This document shows, piece after piece, positions 34,431-45,587 of a DNA stretch of 64,000 bases. A program made the position numbers and the translations under genes. The notes beneath the pieces were generated by a model. The model was not told the DNA's origin, made no database searches, and worked only from the letters and a program-made list of their open reading frames with translations. Within the stretch, counting starts at the first letter, position 1. Every line of letters starts with the position of its first letter. Origin of the DNA: Cyclaneusma minus (taxonomy: Eukaryota > Ascomycota > Leotiomycetes > Marthamycetales > Marthamycetaceae); NCBI GenBank assembly GCA_037179335.1, contig JAKZHN010000017.1:682001-746000 (forward strand), in the 5' to 3' direction.

Positions 34431-35191
34431 CACTCGCTGATGCCACAGCATTTGCATGCTGCATGCTGCTGGTGTGGTGGTTTGTGGGGATTGTGGGTTT
34501 CGATCCTATCATTCGTGAATGGTGATTGGATGTGTGGGTCGCAGGGGGGGTGGGGTTCATGCATTGAAGCAGGGCAGGGGAATTGGTGGCGGGCTGCGGC
34601 CGCACTTTGAAGACCAGGTTGACCCGTTTGTGGTTTGGGACATGGATTCGAGGTCTTTGCGGGTGAAGGAGAAATTAATGTTTTGAGCAAGATCGTGTTT
34701 TTCTTTTTAGGTGATATGACCGAGAAGCAGGAAACACCTCGGAAGCTCAGGCAGTGGCATTGTGACTCGATGGAGACTGTGTATAAGATGAGAGTCACTA
34801 AGTCATAAAGAGAAGAAGAGACAGGGCATTTGTAGAGAGGTAGAATTATCAATTATCTATCCAAGGTAAAGGAAAATGCGAGTTAAAGAGTATCCCGATC
34901 CAAAGACTGTCCCAGACTTTATTACAGTGGCGTCCCAACCGTCCCAAAAACTCCAATCCAGTCTATCCCAGATCCCATTATTCCAGTCGCTAAAATTACA
35001 GCTCATCCCAATCGCTAGAAGTACAGCAAGGTGGTATCAAAAACAGACAGATTTGACAAAAGAAAGGCATGAGGGCGGACCCGTGACAAGAAATCGTAAA
35101 AGGGAGTATGTCCCAAGTGCTCGGCAGGATACAGCAGGGCTTCTGCTGATCGCATACCACTCTCTCAATCTCTTTCGCAAATCCTTCAATC

Positions 35192-36991
35192 TTAGACGTC
35201 AGGCCCATCCAGCCCTCTCTCCAGCTTCTCAAACTCCCTAATCTCATAGGTCAAGTTCCCGAGCGCATCGCGAAGTGCCACTTGGGTAATCACCGCCCTC
35301 TTCACGTTGTCCTCATGCTCATCGCGAATCGCCTCAACGGAGTCCCAGAGCTCCAAAACACGCTTCTTCTTCTTGTGGAAAATGACGTGGTTGTAGACTC
35401 TGCCCGCGCGCTTCCACATCGTGCTCATCGCTGCCTTGGTCAGGTTGTCCCCGCCGAATCTGGGTTTGCAGTGCTCCGAAACGCCCTTGAGTGCAACACT
35501 GGCAGTTGATACGCGTCGCGACTTGGTGCCGAAGTCCACCATGCTCTTGCTGCTGCGCAGACTCTTCCCGAACCCGTTCCGTTCGCGCTCGGCGACTACC
35601 TCGCTCCAGTCCTCGCTGAGTAGGTAAGCCCACGGCGTCTCCTCGGATGCCGAATCTTCGCTCGAGCCAAGGTAGTCAAAGGCAGTACGTTCTAGTGCGC
35701 CAATAGCTTGCTGGATACCGGGTGCCAAATCGATATATCTAGGAGGTAGTGGCCATGCCTTGAGCAGTTCTTCGTCGCGGAGGATCTGCTTGGCAATAAC
35801 CTGGGGGGACTCTTCCGTGACTTTGCGATCGCCGTCGCCGGAGCACGAGATCGAGAGACGACCGAGAGAGGCCATGCCGTTCCGCCTTTGGTACTCGTTG
35901 ACTTGGTCTAGGATTGTTTCATCGGGCACGCCACATCTCAGTGCGATTTCGTGAACCAGCACATGGTAGGGCGTGGCTGGTCGTGCAGGCTCGATATCCT
36001 GCACGGTTTCGAGATTCGAGCACACCGCCTTCCACTCCTTGGCTGCTTGTTTTTCGAGTGCCAGGTGCTTGAGAATGTCGTTCCACGCAGATTCTTGGGC
36101 AGTGTTTTTGAGGACTTTCCGTGCTCGGAACAGTTCCCGTGTCTGCAGTCCGAAACCGTTGACCAGGAATTCGCGGTATCTGTGAAGCAGAGTCCATATT
36201 CTCATCTCCTGAAGACTCATCATGAGCTCTTCGATCCTCTTCTCGGTCTGTCGGAACTCCCATTCGAGACTATTCTCGAGGGATTCTTCTCGTCGAAGGA
36301 TTTCGGCTTGCTTCTCGGCGTATACTTCCATGTCATCGATTGAACTGAATTCGGAAAGGCACTCAATTAGTGCTTTGAGCTGCGCTTGAGTTGCTGGAGA
36401 GTATTCGCGGTTTTCGAGCTCTCTGAGCTCGTCACAGGAGGCTGTGATCACCTCGTCCGTCATCACATAATCATATCGCAGACCACGGGGACTGAGGAAG
36501 ACAGGAGTTCTTGGACGAGGTACGTTGATTGTGAGGGAAGCGGGAGTGTGGTCAAGCGCCACTGGGAAGGAACCCCTTTGCGGAGTCCACGGGGAGTTTA
36601 GCCTGGACATGAAAGTGCCGGAACTCCTTGCATGTTTGAGGCTTGGCGAGGTCGTCTTCTCATCGGACCAGTCCCTTGTGTCGAAAGCTGGTGGCAATAG
36701 TGGTGTCAGAGGCGGGCTTGCTGGATCATGATGATGCCTCTTCGTTGGCGACAACCTGTGGAGCTTATTGCTCATGCTTCGGGCATGCCTGACACAGATA
36801 TTTGGCGGCCTGCCTTTCTTTACCTTCGTCTTGCAGCTTGATGCGTCAGTCATGGAGGAAGGCGGAGTCGACAGTGTTCTTTCGAAGCCGGGGCTGCCTG
36901 CATAATCGTCGTCGGCGGTTAGGTCGACTTTCGAGGGTGACAACAGTGATATCAAGTTGCCGAAGCTTCGAGCGTTCTTGAGACCCGGCAT
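35192..36991 (-). CDS. Orphan protein with coiled coils, 599 aa
   Basis: A single exon from an ATG at 36991 to a stop at 35192. Residues 1-170 are disordered and Ser/Pro-rich with basic patches (KKGRPPNICVRHARSMSNK). From about 180 onward it is mostly helical, with charged stretches likely to form coiled coils (EVYAEKQAEILRREESLENS, EKRIEELMMSLQEM). A conserved-looking core includes IWTLLHRYREFLVNGFGLQT, PYHVLVHEIALRCGVPDE and RYIDLAPGIQQAIGALERT. A C-terminal helical segment (FEKLERGLDG) ends the protein. No catalytic motif or membrane segment is visible and I do not recognise the family. Length, codon use and absence of stops support a real gene. Confidence 0.8.
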   Translation of the reverse strand: MPGLKNARSFGNLISLLSPSKVDLTADDDYAGSPGFERTLSTPPSSMTDASSCKTKVKKGRPPNICVRHARSMSNKLHRLSPTKRHHHDPASPPLTPLLPPAFDTRDWSDEKTTSPSLKHARSSGTFMSRLNSPWTPQRGSFPVALDHTPASLTINVPRPRTPVFLSPRGLRYDYVMTDEVITASCDELRELENREYSPATQAQLKALIECLSEFSSIDDMEVYAEKQAEILRREESLENSLEWEFRQTEKRIEELMMSLQEMRIWTLLHRYREFLVNGFGLQTRELFRARKVLKNTAQESAWNDILKHLALEKQAAKEWKAVCSNLETVQDIEPARPATPYHVLVHEIALRCGVPDETILDQVNEYQRRNGMASLGRLSISCSGDGDRKVTEESPQVIAKQILRDEELLKAWPLPPRYIDLAPGIQQAIGALERTAFDYLGSSEDSASEETPWAYLLSEDWSEVVAERERNGFGKSLRSSKSMVDFGTKSRRVSTASVALKGVSEHCKPRFGGDNLTKAAMSTMWKRAGRVYNHVIFHKKKKRVLELWDSVEAIRDEHEDNVKRAVITQVALRDALGNLTYEIREFEKLERGLDGPDV

Positions 36992-37110
36992 CTTGCCTTC
37001 TGTAGATGCTTCTTTGGTGTGTATGCGTGTGGATTGGGAGGTTGCAGCAGAGAAATGGAAGACAATGCCTACCTTTATGTAAACAAACTGGATCGAAGCA
37101 TTGTAAACAC

Positions 37111-37691
37111 CTAATTGCCGTGACTAGACAAGGGTGCTGAATAGACTTTACCTGCCAATAACAAATTAAACGGGAAAGAAAGGCGCTGGGCCCTGACGAC
37201 GTGACGTGTCAGACATAGTGGAGGGGAAGGATAACGACAGAAGCTCGCCAGGGAACCCTTCGTTGTCACATTGACGATGGCGAGAGCTTGGATATGAGCT
37301 AAAAAAAGCAATAGAGGTCGAATCGGACGTTGACAGCTCGGGCGAGAGGCAAGTGAAACAATGGCTTGGTCGTTGACAGGAACAATTTGCGCCCCAGGCT
37401 TGAGCTCGGTGAAGATGTTCTCACCGTCTGCGATCATTAGACCGTTTGGTTGGCGGGTGAGGTATGTCAAGTTCTCAGGCTGTGCTCGACTAGCCGAGTG
37501 GTCTGGATGATGGAAAACCGCTGTACCCTGTTCGCCGAGGGATCAAACCTTAGCAAAGTGACTTGTTTATGCGAGATGAGGATGGATGGCGGCTCGGAGT
37601 CGGGGTCGACAAGAGTCTTCGGAAAATTCTCCAAGAGTGCCTCGTCCCGAATCGATTGGCCGATATTCTCGTCATTAGAAGCATTGGCCAA
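37111..37691 (-). pseudogene. Possible gene fragment
   Basis: Two minus-strand open segments read like protein: ANASNDENIGQSIRDEALL...SILISHKQVTLLRFDPSANR (37691 leftward) and ENLTYLTRQPNGLMIADGEN...ELKPGAQIVPVNDQA (to about 37350). A 47-nt GT...AG intron between them would join them in frame. No ATG begins the first segment, and an in-frame stop lies just upstream, so a complete gene is not visible. I do not recognise the family. It could be a relic or a partial gene with a missed first exon. Confidence 0.25.
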
Positions 37692-38146
37692 TAGAAGTCA
37701 GAGGTAGCGGTCTATGGACGAAGTGCTCGGTGGTGGAGGGGAAACCGTGCATTGTTTACCTCACATTAAGCGTTGACGGGACGGGAAAACAAACTTCCGT
37801 CGATCCACTGAATGTGCCTCATCCCGCCAACTCTAAGCAACACGTAAAAAACAACGAAGATAACAATCACCCTCGTGATGCCCAAACACCCGGGATACCG
37901 GATGAAGAGGCGGGAAAACTTGGCCAAGCTTCAATCTTCGTGGTTCATCCCACGGCAAGCGGACATTTGAAGTCTGACCCCGAGTCTGTTTTGACATCAT
38001 TGGGCACCAGGGCAAGTCGTGTCAGCGCGAACCACTTCCCGCTCCATGCTCTGAGCTCGAGGGTATTGGGTTTAGTCATGAAACACTTCCCTGGCCGTTA
38101 TGTTCAAGAATGATGAAGGCGACGTCTGAGACACCGGGAAAAAGTT

Positions 38147-38665
38147 ATGGTGCTCCTACTGTCTATTCTGCTTAATGCTGCCATTTCTCCTGCAAAAGCC
38201 GATATTGAACTTCGCATGGCCAAGGCCTGGCCCCTGGCCATGTGCCCCAGAATCCAGGGCTTGAGGAATGTTCGCCGATTCATCTACACCGAAGTGGTAG
38301 CCGCTTTTTCGATCCTGTTCTCAGTATTCTGGTTCCTTCCTCTTTCCGCCAAATTTGTCCACTGGCCCATTGATTTCCTGCTTTTCATGGCATGGATGAT
38401 AGTTTTTGGCTTACTCGTCGATGTAAGTCACTTTGGCGTTCTCTTCTTATTGGAACAACGATTTTCACATATGGGACGTCCCTTCTATTGGGGCAATGTT
38501 GGATTCACGGGTACCTGTGACCAGTGGAAATCAGACGTTGCTTTCTCTTTCATGAGTGGGCTTTTCTGGCTAGTGAGCACGGTGCTTGGGATCTACTATG
38601 CTCACAGCCTCAAACGGGCTCTTCGACATTGGTATCGCTCTCCGGCCACGGCTACTCCGGTCTAA
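38147..38665 (+). CDS. MARVEL-like integral membrane protein, 172 aa
   Basis: Three clear hydrophobic segments are seen: FIYTEVVAAFSILFSVFWFL, WPIDFLLFMAWMIVFGLLVD, and VAFSFMSGLFWLVSTVLGIY. The WPIDFLLFMAWMI and GTCDQWKSDVAFSF stretches match the pattern of fungal MARVEL-domain proteins, which organise plasma-membrane domains or cell contacts. The usual first of four membrane spans is weak here (MVLLLSILLNAAIS), so the start may be wrong or an upstream exon may be missing. A GTAAGT lies inside the frame at about 38423, but splicing there is not required to keep the frame open. The function beyond the fold is unknown. Confidence 0.6.
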   Translation: MVLLLSILLNAAISPAKADIELRMAKAWPLAMCPRIQGLRNVRRFIYTEVVAAFSILFSVFWFLPLSAKFVHWPIDFLLFMAWMIVFGLLVDVSHFGVLFLLEQRFSHMGRPFYWGNVGFTGTCDQWKSDVAFSFMSGLFWLVSTVLGIYYAHSLKRALRHWYRSPATATPV

Positions 38666-39315
38666 GCTTTCCTTCGGGTTGCGATGCAGGAATCACGTGT
38701 CCGTGGAGGACAGTCTGGGACGATACGGCTACACAGTTTTATCGCAGAGTCCCTTACAGATGAAGGAATAGTTCGATGGGGCTCCTCTCGGTTGTGGGTG
38801 GCGAAATGGCTTCTTCCTTTGGGAATACGGTGGATACGATTATGAGTAACGAATTTGCATCTGGCTGTCGGGGTTTTTGGGGGCAAAAGGATTATATATT
38901 CACCTAGATCAAGCGCGGTATTCTCTTCTCTTTCCAAATCAGGAACTCTCATTGAGTCATTTCATCATCTTTTCCATTCATTATAGGGCTCGGGATGGTC
39001 CAAACTCCAAACCATCCATCCCAAGGCCTAGACGGACAGTCGAGTCCATCCGATGGATGATGAACAATCGGGCTTCAATAGCCCGGTTTAAAAGTGTTCC
39101 GAGTCAAAAGTTCTCCGTATTAACGCCCCCAATATCCAAAGACCCAACTCCAAGATCCCCAAATCCCCAAAATCCTTGAAAAATCCCAAATCGCTCGGGA
39201 CCACTCGGACTGCAATCCATCGCCATTCAATTCGCTACCCGGACGGAACTAGACTGGTCCTGGACTTTCCAGACCAGTCCGCCGTCCGCCGTCGACTACT
39301 CCGAGCCCTGTTCCC
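38666..39315. other. Intergenic between convergent genes
   Basis: 3' sides of the MARVEL-like gene and of the minus-strand gene that ends at 39316. Nothing else is recognised. Confidence 0.4.
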
Positions 39316-40521
39316 CTATTCGCTTGATATGCAATATCTATCATGGAAGGGATCATCAACATCCGTCGGGATCAGCTGAGGATCACCCCTTCTCAAGTCG
39401 ATGCCCTCGTCAAAATGGGACCTCTGCTTCTCCCGCCTCATGCTCTCCTCCCCCTGCCTCATACTCTCCTCTTCCCTCGCTTCCTCTTCCCTTGCCTCCT
39501 CTTCATTCACCTGATACTCGTCATCCGCCACCGCTAACAAGCTCCTACTCTCCGACATCTCCACATAAACCTTCGCCCTATCCTTCTGCTTCTTCCTCCC
39601 CAAGAAAACAAAACCCTTCAGCCGCCCCCAAAGACACCTCTTCTTCACAACCGACCACTTCACCTTCTCCCTCTCCAAGTTAGATTTTACCAAACTCGTC
39701 TCGTCATCCTCACTCTCTTCCCCTTCATCTTCACTCTCACTCTCACTCTCCTCGTCTTCCCACATTCCCGCCTCCCTCATCGCCCTTTCCAATTCCCTAA
39801 CCAATTTCCCTTCTCTCCCATTCTGCACAAACCAGTGTTCTAAAAACCCTCCGCGCAGTCTGCCTAGATGCACACTACCTGATTTACCTCCTGCTTCGCC
39901 AGTACTATCTTGCATTTTATCCATATCATCCACTTCATCCACTTCCTCCATCCTCTCTTTCACCAGCGTAATATCTATAGCATTTCTTTCCACGCCATTG
40001 ATCGTGCTGGTACTGCGCGGAACAGTAACGAAACGGCATTCAAACTCCCATTTCAAGGGCTTGCCGCCGTTGAATGATGACTTGGAGCGCGTTGTGGTGA
40101 CGAGGCCGTTGAGAGAGAAATTCGGCACGGAATGCGCGAGTGCTGTGTTGTAGGTGAGCACATCGGCTTTTCGCATTACGAGGGTTAGGTCGCCTTCGTC
40201 GCTCTTGCTGCTCAGGAAATTTGTCAGTTTTCGACATTTTGCAAGACTTGAATTCCCGAAAATGAAAGTGTGAAATGGGTGGAAATGACAATGTGGGATG
40301 TCTTACCGCATGACGGCCCAGACAGGCGTTTGCGCAGGAAGCACAATTTCCGAGCAGGGGGGATGCGACACGAAAACGAAAACATTGGGGTCGAGGTGCA
40401 TTTTGTGGCATGGAGGGGTGGTGGTGTTTATACCGGCGTCGGCTGGCGTCGTGGTGTCGAGGTGAGGGGATGGGCGAGACATGTCCGGATGGATGATGGG
40501 TCTGTAATTATTTGGTGCCAT
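39316..40521 (-). CDS. Orphan intracellular protein, 368 aa
   Basis: Two exons, 40521-40307 and 40207-39316, with a 99-nt intron (GTAAGA...GAGCAG). The splice joins VWAVMR to KSDEGDLTLVMRKADVLTYN in frame. The ATG at 40521 follows in-frame non-ATG sequence, so it is the simplest start. The N-terminal ~40 residues are disordered. A compact conserved-looking domain follows at about 42-170 (HLDPNVFVFVSHPPCSEIVL, GLVTTTRSKSSF, KWEFECRFVTVPRST). The second half is highly charged, with an acidic Ser/Glu run (DEESESESEDEGEE) and an EEEAREEEAREEE repeat. I do not recognise the family; no catalytic motif or membrane segment is seen. Confidence 0.75.
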
Positions 40522-41241
40522 TTTGCGTATCTGGTGAGGTTGTGGGTAGGTGGTGGGCTGTAGTGAAATGGACACGATGGATGCGAGATGGAGGATGGGG
40601 AGAGATCTTTTGTGCGGATGCTTTGTGACCACGAAATGTGCCTTGTGTGGCGAGGATATTTTTGAGAGGCGCAAAGTGTTTCGCTGGGTTGCTTTTGCTG
40701 GTTGGCGAATGGGGGGTTAGAATGGGGGATAGGCTTGACCGTGATAGAGGAACAGTGGTTGGTGGCAGGTTGCCTTGTAAAGATCCGGTTTGTCATTTCA
40801 GCCACGGTTTGACTATGCGGTTCTCTACCATGTACATCATGAATTGGAGTATGCATGCAAGAGTGCGGCCTAATAAAAACCAACTTGGATTTTGGTGGCT
40901 CCGGAATCGTAAATATAGAACCCGTAATAGACACTTGTAAGTTGTTGTAACAGTAGGCCGCGATGCCATTGGAAAGTCGCGCTGATAATAACAACATCTC
41001 AAGGCGCGAGTACATGCAGACTGCAGTCTTAGGCCATTTGCCTGCAGCAAAGACTTTCCGTCTGCTGTCGATGAGCGATTTTGCTTTTTACATGTAAATA
41101 CAACTGCGGCGTCCGAGGCCCTCAATCTTTTGTCTAGCGCAATTTGCAGATATGTACCGTTCCTACTTTGATACAAGTGCAGATCCATGCTATGAACACT
41201 ATAAAAATACCGGGATCATGAGTATACCCATGATTTCTCGA
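40522..41241. other. Intergenic, nothing recognised
   Basis: The left part is the likely promoter of the minus-strand gene starting at 40521. The right part is the 3' side of the alkaline ceramidase gene. No further gene is supported. Confidence 0.4.
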
Positions 41242-42558
41242 CTAAATCGCCTTCTTACCGTCAATACCATTGGCCACGTGATCATTGCCAAGGCTTTGGG
41301 GAGTAGCGTCGCTAGGAACGCCAATGAGCGATGCCACAGGCCAGGCAAAGCGACCCTCAAGGGGCTTATCAGCGTCTTCGGAGGTGAGGTACTCGACGAG
41401 AGCAATAACTGCCACTTAATTAGTGCCATCTCCTAGTTCTCGGCAAATCTCAAACTTACAAACATAAGCACCCATCCCAGTGAAGATATGCCACCAGCCA
41501 TGCCCCTCAAGCACAAAACTCCATGGCATACCAACAGCTCGCTTCATGCGAGTCAAAGTGGCGCAGAAATGGTTGTCGATGTTCCAGATGATGAAGCCGG
41601 TGAGGAAGAACAGAGCACCGCCGACTGCGACTCGGCCGAGTTTCTTCTTAAGGACGGGGTTGGAGACGCGCTCTTTGATGATGGATTGTGTTTTTACGCG
41701 GACGAAGTGGACCATCACGCCTGTCCTTGGGGTTAGTGACTGGAGACATAGTTGGGGAGTTGTGGAAACGGAAGGAAAGAAGTGTGAAGAAAGGGAGAGG
41801 GAAGGTGATGGACTGGGTTTTATCAGCGTGACTTACCGAAGAGGATGGAGTGCATAGTGGTTTCATCAACTATACAATGCCAGGTTGCAAATGATCCCAG
41901 GAAAGCTGTGAGGCCGAGGCCTGAGACGAGAGTGTACTTGGCAGATTTGTCGAAGGTGTACACGCGGTGGAGGATGATCCCGGTTGCGAGGAGCATGGAA
42001 AGATCATCGCCTTCGCCGGTATTGTCAGAATCTAGCCATAACCTTGCAGTGGGAAGTACTCACACCATTGAGTGTAGTACTTGAGGGTCATATGGAACCA
42101 GGCACTTAACAGGCCGACGAGAGCGATGCCGACATAGGACAGATTTCGTTGCCAGAGATCTTGAGGTTTTCGCTGGAGGTTCCTGCAGATACCGTAGATG
42201 GCATACGAGACTAGCGATTCATTAGCCTCGACTTGAATATGATGCAGAAAGCAACGACGCACCAAGACAGGGAGCATTTTACCATAGATGAAGTTTGTGA
42301 TCGTATTGATCAGCTCAGCTACATACTCCGAAAGGATGTAATCCTGTCGAGTTCGCAGTTAGCATTTCTGCTCCTATAATCCTTCCTCGACAGGACAGGC
42401 GGCGCACCTCTTCGCAGAAACTAGCGTCCAAATCAGTGAAAAATCCCCCGGAACAGATTTCGAAGCGATGCAACGTACTTGAAGTTGGAATTTGGCTCTC
42501 CCCAATACGGCTCAGAAGCCTTCTCCTGGTAGGGCCATGAAAGTCTGAAGCCACCCAT
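41242..42558 (-). CDS. Alkaline ceramidase (YPC1/YDC1/ACER family)
   Basis: An integral ER/Golgi membrane hydrolase that splits ceramide (phyto- or dihydroceramide in fungi) into sphingoid base and fatty acid. At least six exons reconstruct well. The N-terminus reads EPYWGEPNSNF|NFCEE|DYILSEYVAELINTITNF, the family signature (usually YWG.P...I.WCE.NY..S.YIAEF.NT). This is followed by YGICRNLQ, SAWFHMTLKYYTQWC, LATGIILHRVYTFD, ATWHCIVDETTMHS, FIIWNIDNHFC and LEGHGWWHIFTGMGAYVFIA. The His in FHMTLKY and the two His in GHGWWHIF correspond to the family's zinc ligands. About seven hydrophobic segments are present. The second exon is only 13 nt (42408-42420). The 3' terminal intron is GTAAGT...GGCAG near 41452-41410, and the stop is TAG at 41242. 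The ATG at 42558 opens the frame. Confidence 0.9.
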
Positions 42559-43832
42559 CGCTGACGGGTTTCACGTGCCTTGCGTTCGTTTCTCGCAAAA
42601 TCTAGCGGTTCAGGATTTGAGCTGCTGAAACACGGAGGATCTGATACATGAAGTACTCCAGATGAAGGAAGAAGAGCACTTGAATATGACCCAAACGAAC
42701 GTGGAATGTGTTGGCTGACGTGGGAAAAGTCAAAAGCTGGCGAGAGGTGTCTTGACTCCTGTTGGTGTTTAAGTCCAGTCCGTGCAGTCGCACGATGCTA
42801 AAAATGCTGCCTTAGGTTGAAACTACAAAACGACCGGTCGGCACGGACCAGAAGTCCCGTCGCCTGGAGAAAACAATATCGTCGATCCAACATCGACGCG
42901 GTCGGACGCATCGTCTTTCGCAATCTTCATCCATTCATTCACCGACATTGGCCATCCCGTTATTTACCAGATATCCACGCATATCCGAGACTCCGGCGGT
43001 CCCGACCAGAACAAGACTCTGCGATCCGCTCCATCGCGGCACCTCTACCTCCCGACGTTGCCGGACTGGACTGAAAGACGAATATTCTTGAACGTACCAA
43101 TGTCAAGAACATGTATAATCGAGGCCGCTGCGGCCCGGATACAGTTGGGGCTGCTGAACCTCCACTCAGAAACCTGCCTCCAAGTATCGCACACAAGGCT
43201 GTCTCGCGCCTTTCTTGTCAACATGGAGGAGAGTCACGAGTGCGGCTGAGGTGCAGAAGCGGAGGCGCTGTTTACCTTCGCGACGATACACCGAGTCCGC
43301 GACCATACTGTGAGTCTCGAGATATTTTCATATAGCTTCAGCCTTCCTCTATCTACCTCGTGGAAAAGTTCCTTCGTCCGCCTCTTCTGCAGACTTCCAC
43401 AAGTCATCTAAACATCACGAGCAACTCCTCTCCACCACTTGTTCAATCCGAATCAAGTCAGCTGCCACAGTACTGCAAGTGCCACTATGCAGGCCGGAGT
43501 ACGAATTTTGAAGTCCAGAATGGGCAGCTGCAGCTCAAATGCAGCCTTGCCTTCGGGGCCTCCTCTCACTCGTAAGAAACGATGGCCGTCACCCCAGGAA
43601 GCTGCTGCATGACACCGCTCAATACGAAAGAGGACATCCGGCGCATCATTAACGCGTACAGCAATACTGCCGAAGAGGAGATGGGCTTGTCACCGTGTAT
43701 AATCATGATGAGCCACCAGCCTCGTCTCTTCAGCGGCGTTCTCCTCTGCTCACTCTTCCTCTCCTCTGCCTCCTTCATCAAGTCGGAAAGAACTCAATAC
43801 TCGCTGCCGTTCTCGAAACCTATTTTGGCATT
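42559..43832. other. Intergenic / leader of the 43833 gene
   Basis: Divergent spacer between the ceramidase and the membrane-anchored orphan. Several short open frames, none convincing. An 84-codon frame from an ATG at 43582 ends at 43836, so its TGA overlaps the ATG of the next gene (ATGA). It may be an upstream ORF in the leader. Confidence 0.4.
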
Positions 43833-45587
43833 ATGAGCGATTCAACAGACCTTGCTGGGGTTATTGGTACGTGGGTCGCTGTTGGGCTTGCCCTGATAGC
43901 ACTGGTAGGGGTGGTTGGACCGATTCTTGTCTGGCGCGCCAGCAGAACTGATCGGCATCAAGCCCTCGACGCTGTTGCTCGATATAGCCCTGGCTCTGTC
44001 ACTCGAGGCATATCGGTGTGGCCGGGTATTCGATTCCGTCGAGAATTCAGAGCTCCTCTACTGAGTCAACCACTCCGAGAGGATGATATGAGGGCTACGA
44101 TCGTCTTCTGGAAAAGAGACTCAGAACCGGAGCCCCAAGAATCCCCCGATTGGGCTAAATTTACAAGGCTACTCTCCGCCTACGGCATTCGTCATCAAAC
44201 CGGCAACCAGGTGATAGTGGATGGGAAAACTGCAAGACTGCACGTCCATCGGAGCTGGGTCCTCATTCTGGGTTTGCTTTCTGGCTGTGCGCATCGACCA
44301 GATAAGGGCAAGGCCGACTTCGAGATTCGTCCGAATCAAACTATCCGCGGAAGCTTAGGGAAAATCTGGAGAAACACTTCTGGCCCTCCAGCAACTTCCA
44401 AACTACCCCTTAGTCAATGGTTTCCCGGACGCTCCGTGGAAGACGGCCATGTATACTATGCCTCATTTTGCGGGCTTACTTTCACTATCCTTTTGCCCAT
44501 CACCACTCCGAGGGACTATTACGGCAGGCGAGAATCTCCAAATGGACCAGCTTCTGACAAAGTCCATATCGAGGTTTTCACGCAAGCAGAAGTTGGATTA
44601 TTGCCGAAGTATGAGATAAGCCTCAATGAAATTTTCTGGCTATCAATTGGTTTTCTCCCTTTGCCAAATCAGCAATTCTTCCATCTTGGGGACTCCCATG
44701 AAAGGATACTACGCCCAAGAATAAGGGATTTGCCCCCGCCCGACCCCGAAAGATTGATAGTCTACCAGACGATGGCGAATTTCCGTGGGAAACTCCCAGA
44801 TTCATCGACGGAGTCAGATGTAGAGGATCACAATTCGTCCCCGCCAATGTGTCGAGTCTTCGAGTTTGGAGCCACTCCAGAAGGCATTTTCCCTCAAGGC
44901 TTTATACCTCAACAGTACCCTTTTGCGGAGACTGCAAACAAAACGTCTTTCCTGAAAGAATTCAGCCCTTCCGAGGAAGTGACGACCAAGTTGAACACAT
45001 TCGGACGAGTGACCTGGGTACCCGCAGAATCCGATTACATTCGCCTCGACCCTGCGAGTGCAGATATACAACAGTCCGCACTTGGACTTCAGGAACCAGC
45101 TATGAAACCACTACTGCGAACACTAAGTGCGGTACTCAATGTAGCGTCAAATCTGCAAAAGACCCGAGAGATCTACAGCGCGCTGTTCGATCTACATGAA
45201 GCCATTCGTCCTCACTTGCACACCGATATCCACATCAACGCGGCAATCGGAGTGCTATTCCTCACCAATCCCGAATTCCAATCCATCATCCGTCACGCTG
45301 CTGCTCACCTCGATTCAGGAGTGGCTTCCTCTATCCACGTTGACTTTCAGGCCAAGAAAATCCTCCTGAAAGCTGCTTTCGACATCCCCCAGCGCTTCCC
45401 CATCGACTTTGATGTTTTGTTTCCTGGTGAGGACTTGGGGGGTGCAACGGTATCAGTGTCATTCAAATTCGTGTGGATGGCAGCTTTGCAGGCAACTGTG
45501 AAGAGCACCATGTTGAGCACATCGCTGGACTCGAGACCGTTTATCACTACGCTTCTTGAACTTCCAGAGATCCTCACTCTCTCTTGA
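43833..45587 (+). CDS. Membrane-anchored orphan protein, 584 aa
   Basis: The frame is open from 43695, but the ATG at 43833 starts a typical N-terminus: a short polar head (MSDSTDLAGVIGT) and one strong membrane helix (WVAVGLALIALVGVVGPILV) followed by WRASRTDRHQALDAV. This type of N-terminus, with a large soluble part after it, is common in fungal paralogue families of unknown function. The soluble part includes GISVWPGIRFRREFRAPLL, VHRSWVLILGLLSGCAH, SQWFPGRSVEDGHVYYASFC and a helical C-terminal third (LSAVLNVASNLQKTREIYS). No catalytic motif is recognised. Topology (helix near the N-terminus, bulk in the cytosol or lumen) cannot be decided. Confidence 0.75.
   Translation: MSDSTDLAGVIGTWVAVGLALIALVGVVGPILVWRASRTDRHQALDAVARYSPGSVTRGISVWPGIRFRREFRAPLLSQPLREDDMRATIVFWKRDSEPEPQESPDWAKFTRLLSAYGIRHQTGNQVIVDGKTARLHVHRSWVLILGLLSGCAHRPDKGKADFEIRPNQTIRGSLGKIWRNTSGPPATSKLPLSQWFPGRSVEDGHVYYASFCGLTFTILLPITTPRDYYGRRESPNGPASDKVHIEVFTQAEVGLLPKYEISLNEIFWLSIGFLPLPNQQFFHLGDSHERILRPRIRDLPPPDPERLIVYQTMANFRGKLPDSSTESDVEDHNSSPPMCRVFEFGATPEGIFPQGFIPQQYPFAETANKTSFLKEFSPSEEVTTKLNTFGRVTWVPAESDYIRLDPASADIQQSALGLQEPAMKPLLRTLSAVLNVASNLQKTREIYSALFDLHEAIRPHLHTDIHINAAIGVLFLTNPEFQSIIRHAAAHLDSGVASSIHVDFQAKKILLKAAFDIPQRFPIDFDVLFPGEDLGGATVSVSFKFVWMAALQATVKSTMLSTSLDSRPFITTLLELPEILTLS

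Noticed and set aside
41199..41429. 76-aa frame as the ceramidase C-terminus
   Set aside because: The frame that splices correctly from GAYV is FIALVEYLTSEDADK, ending at 41242; the other is out of frame.
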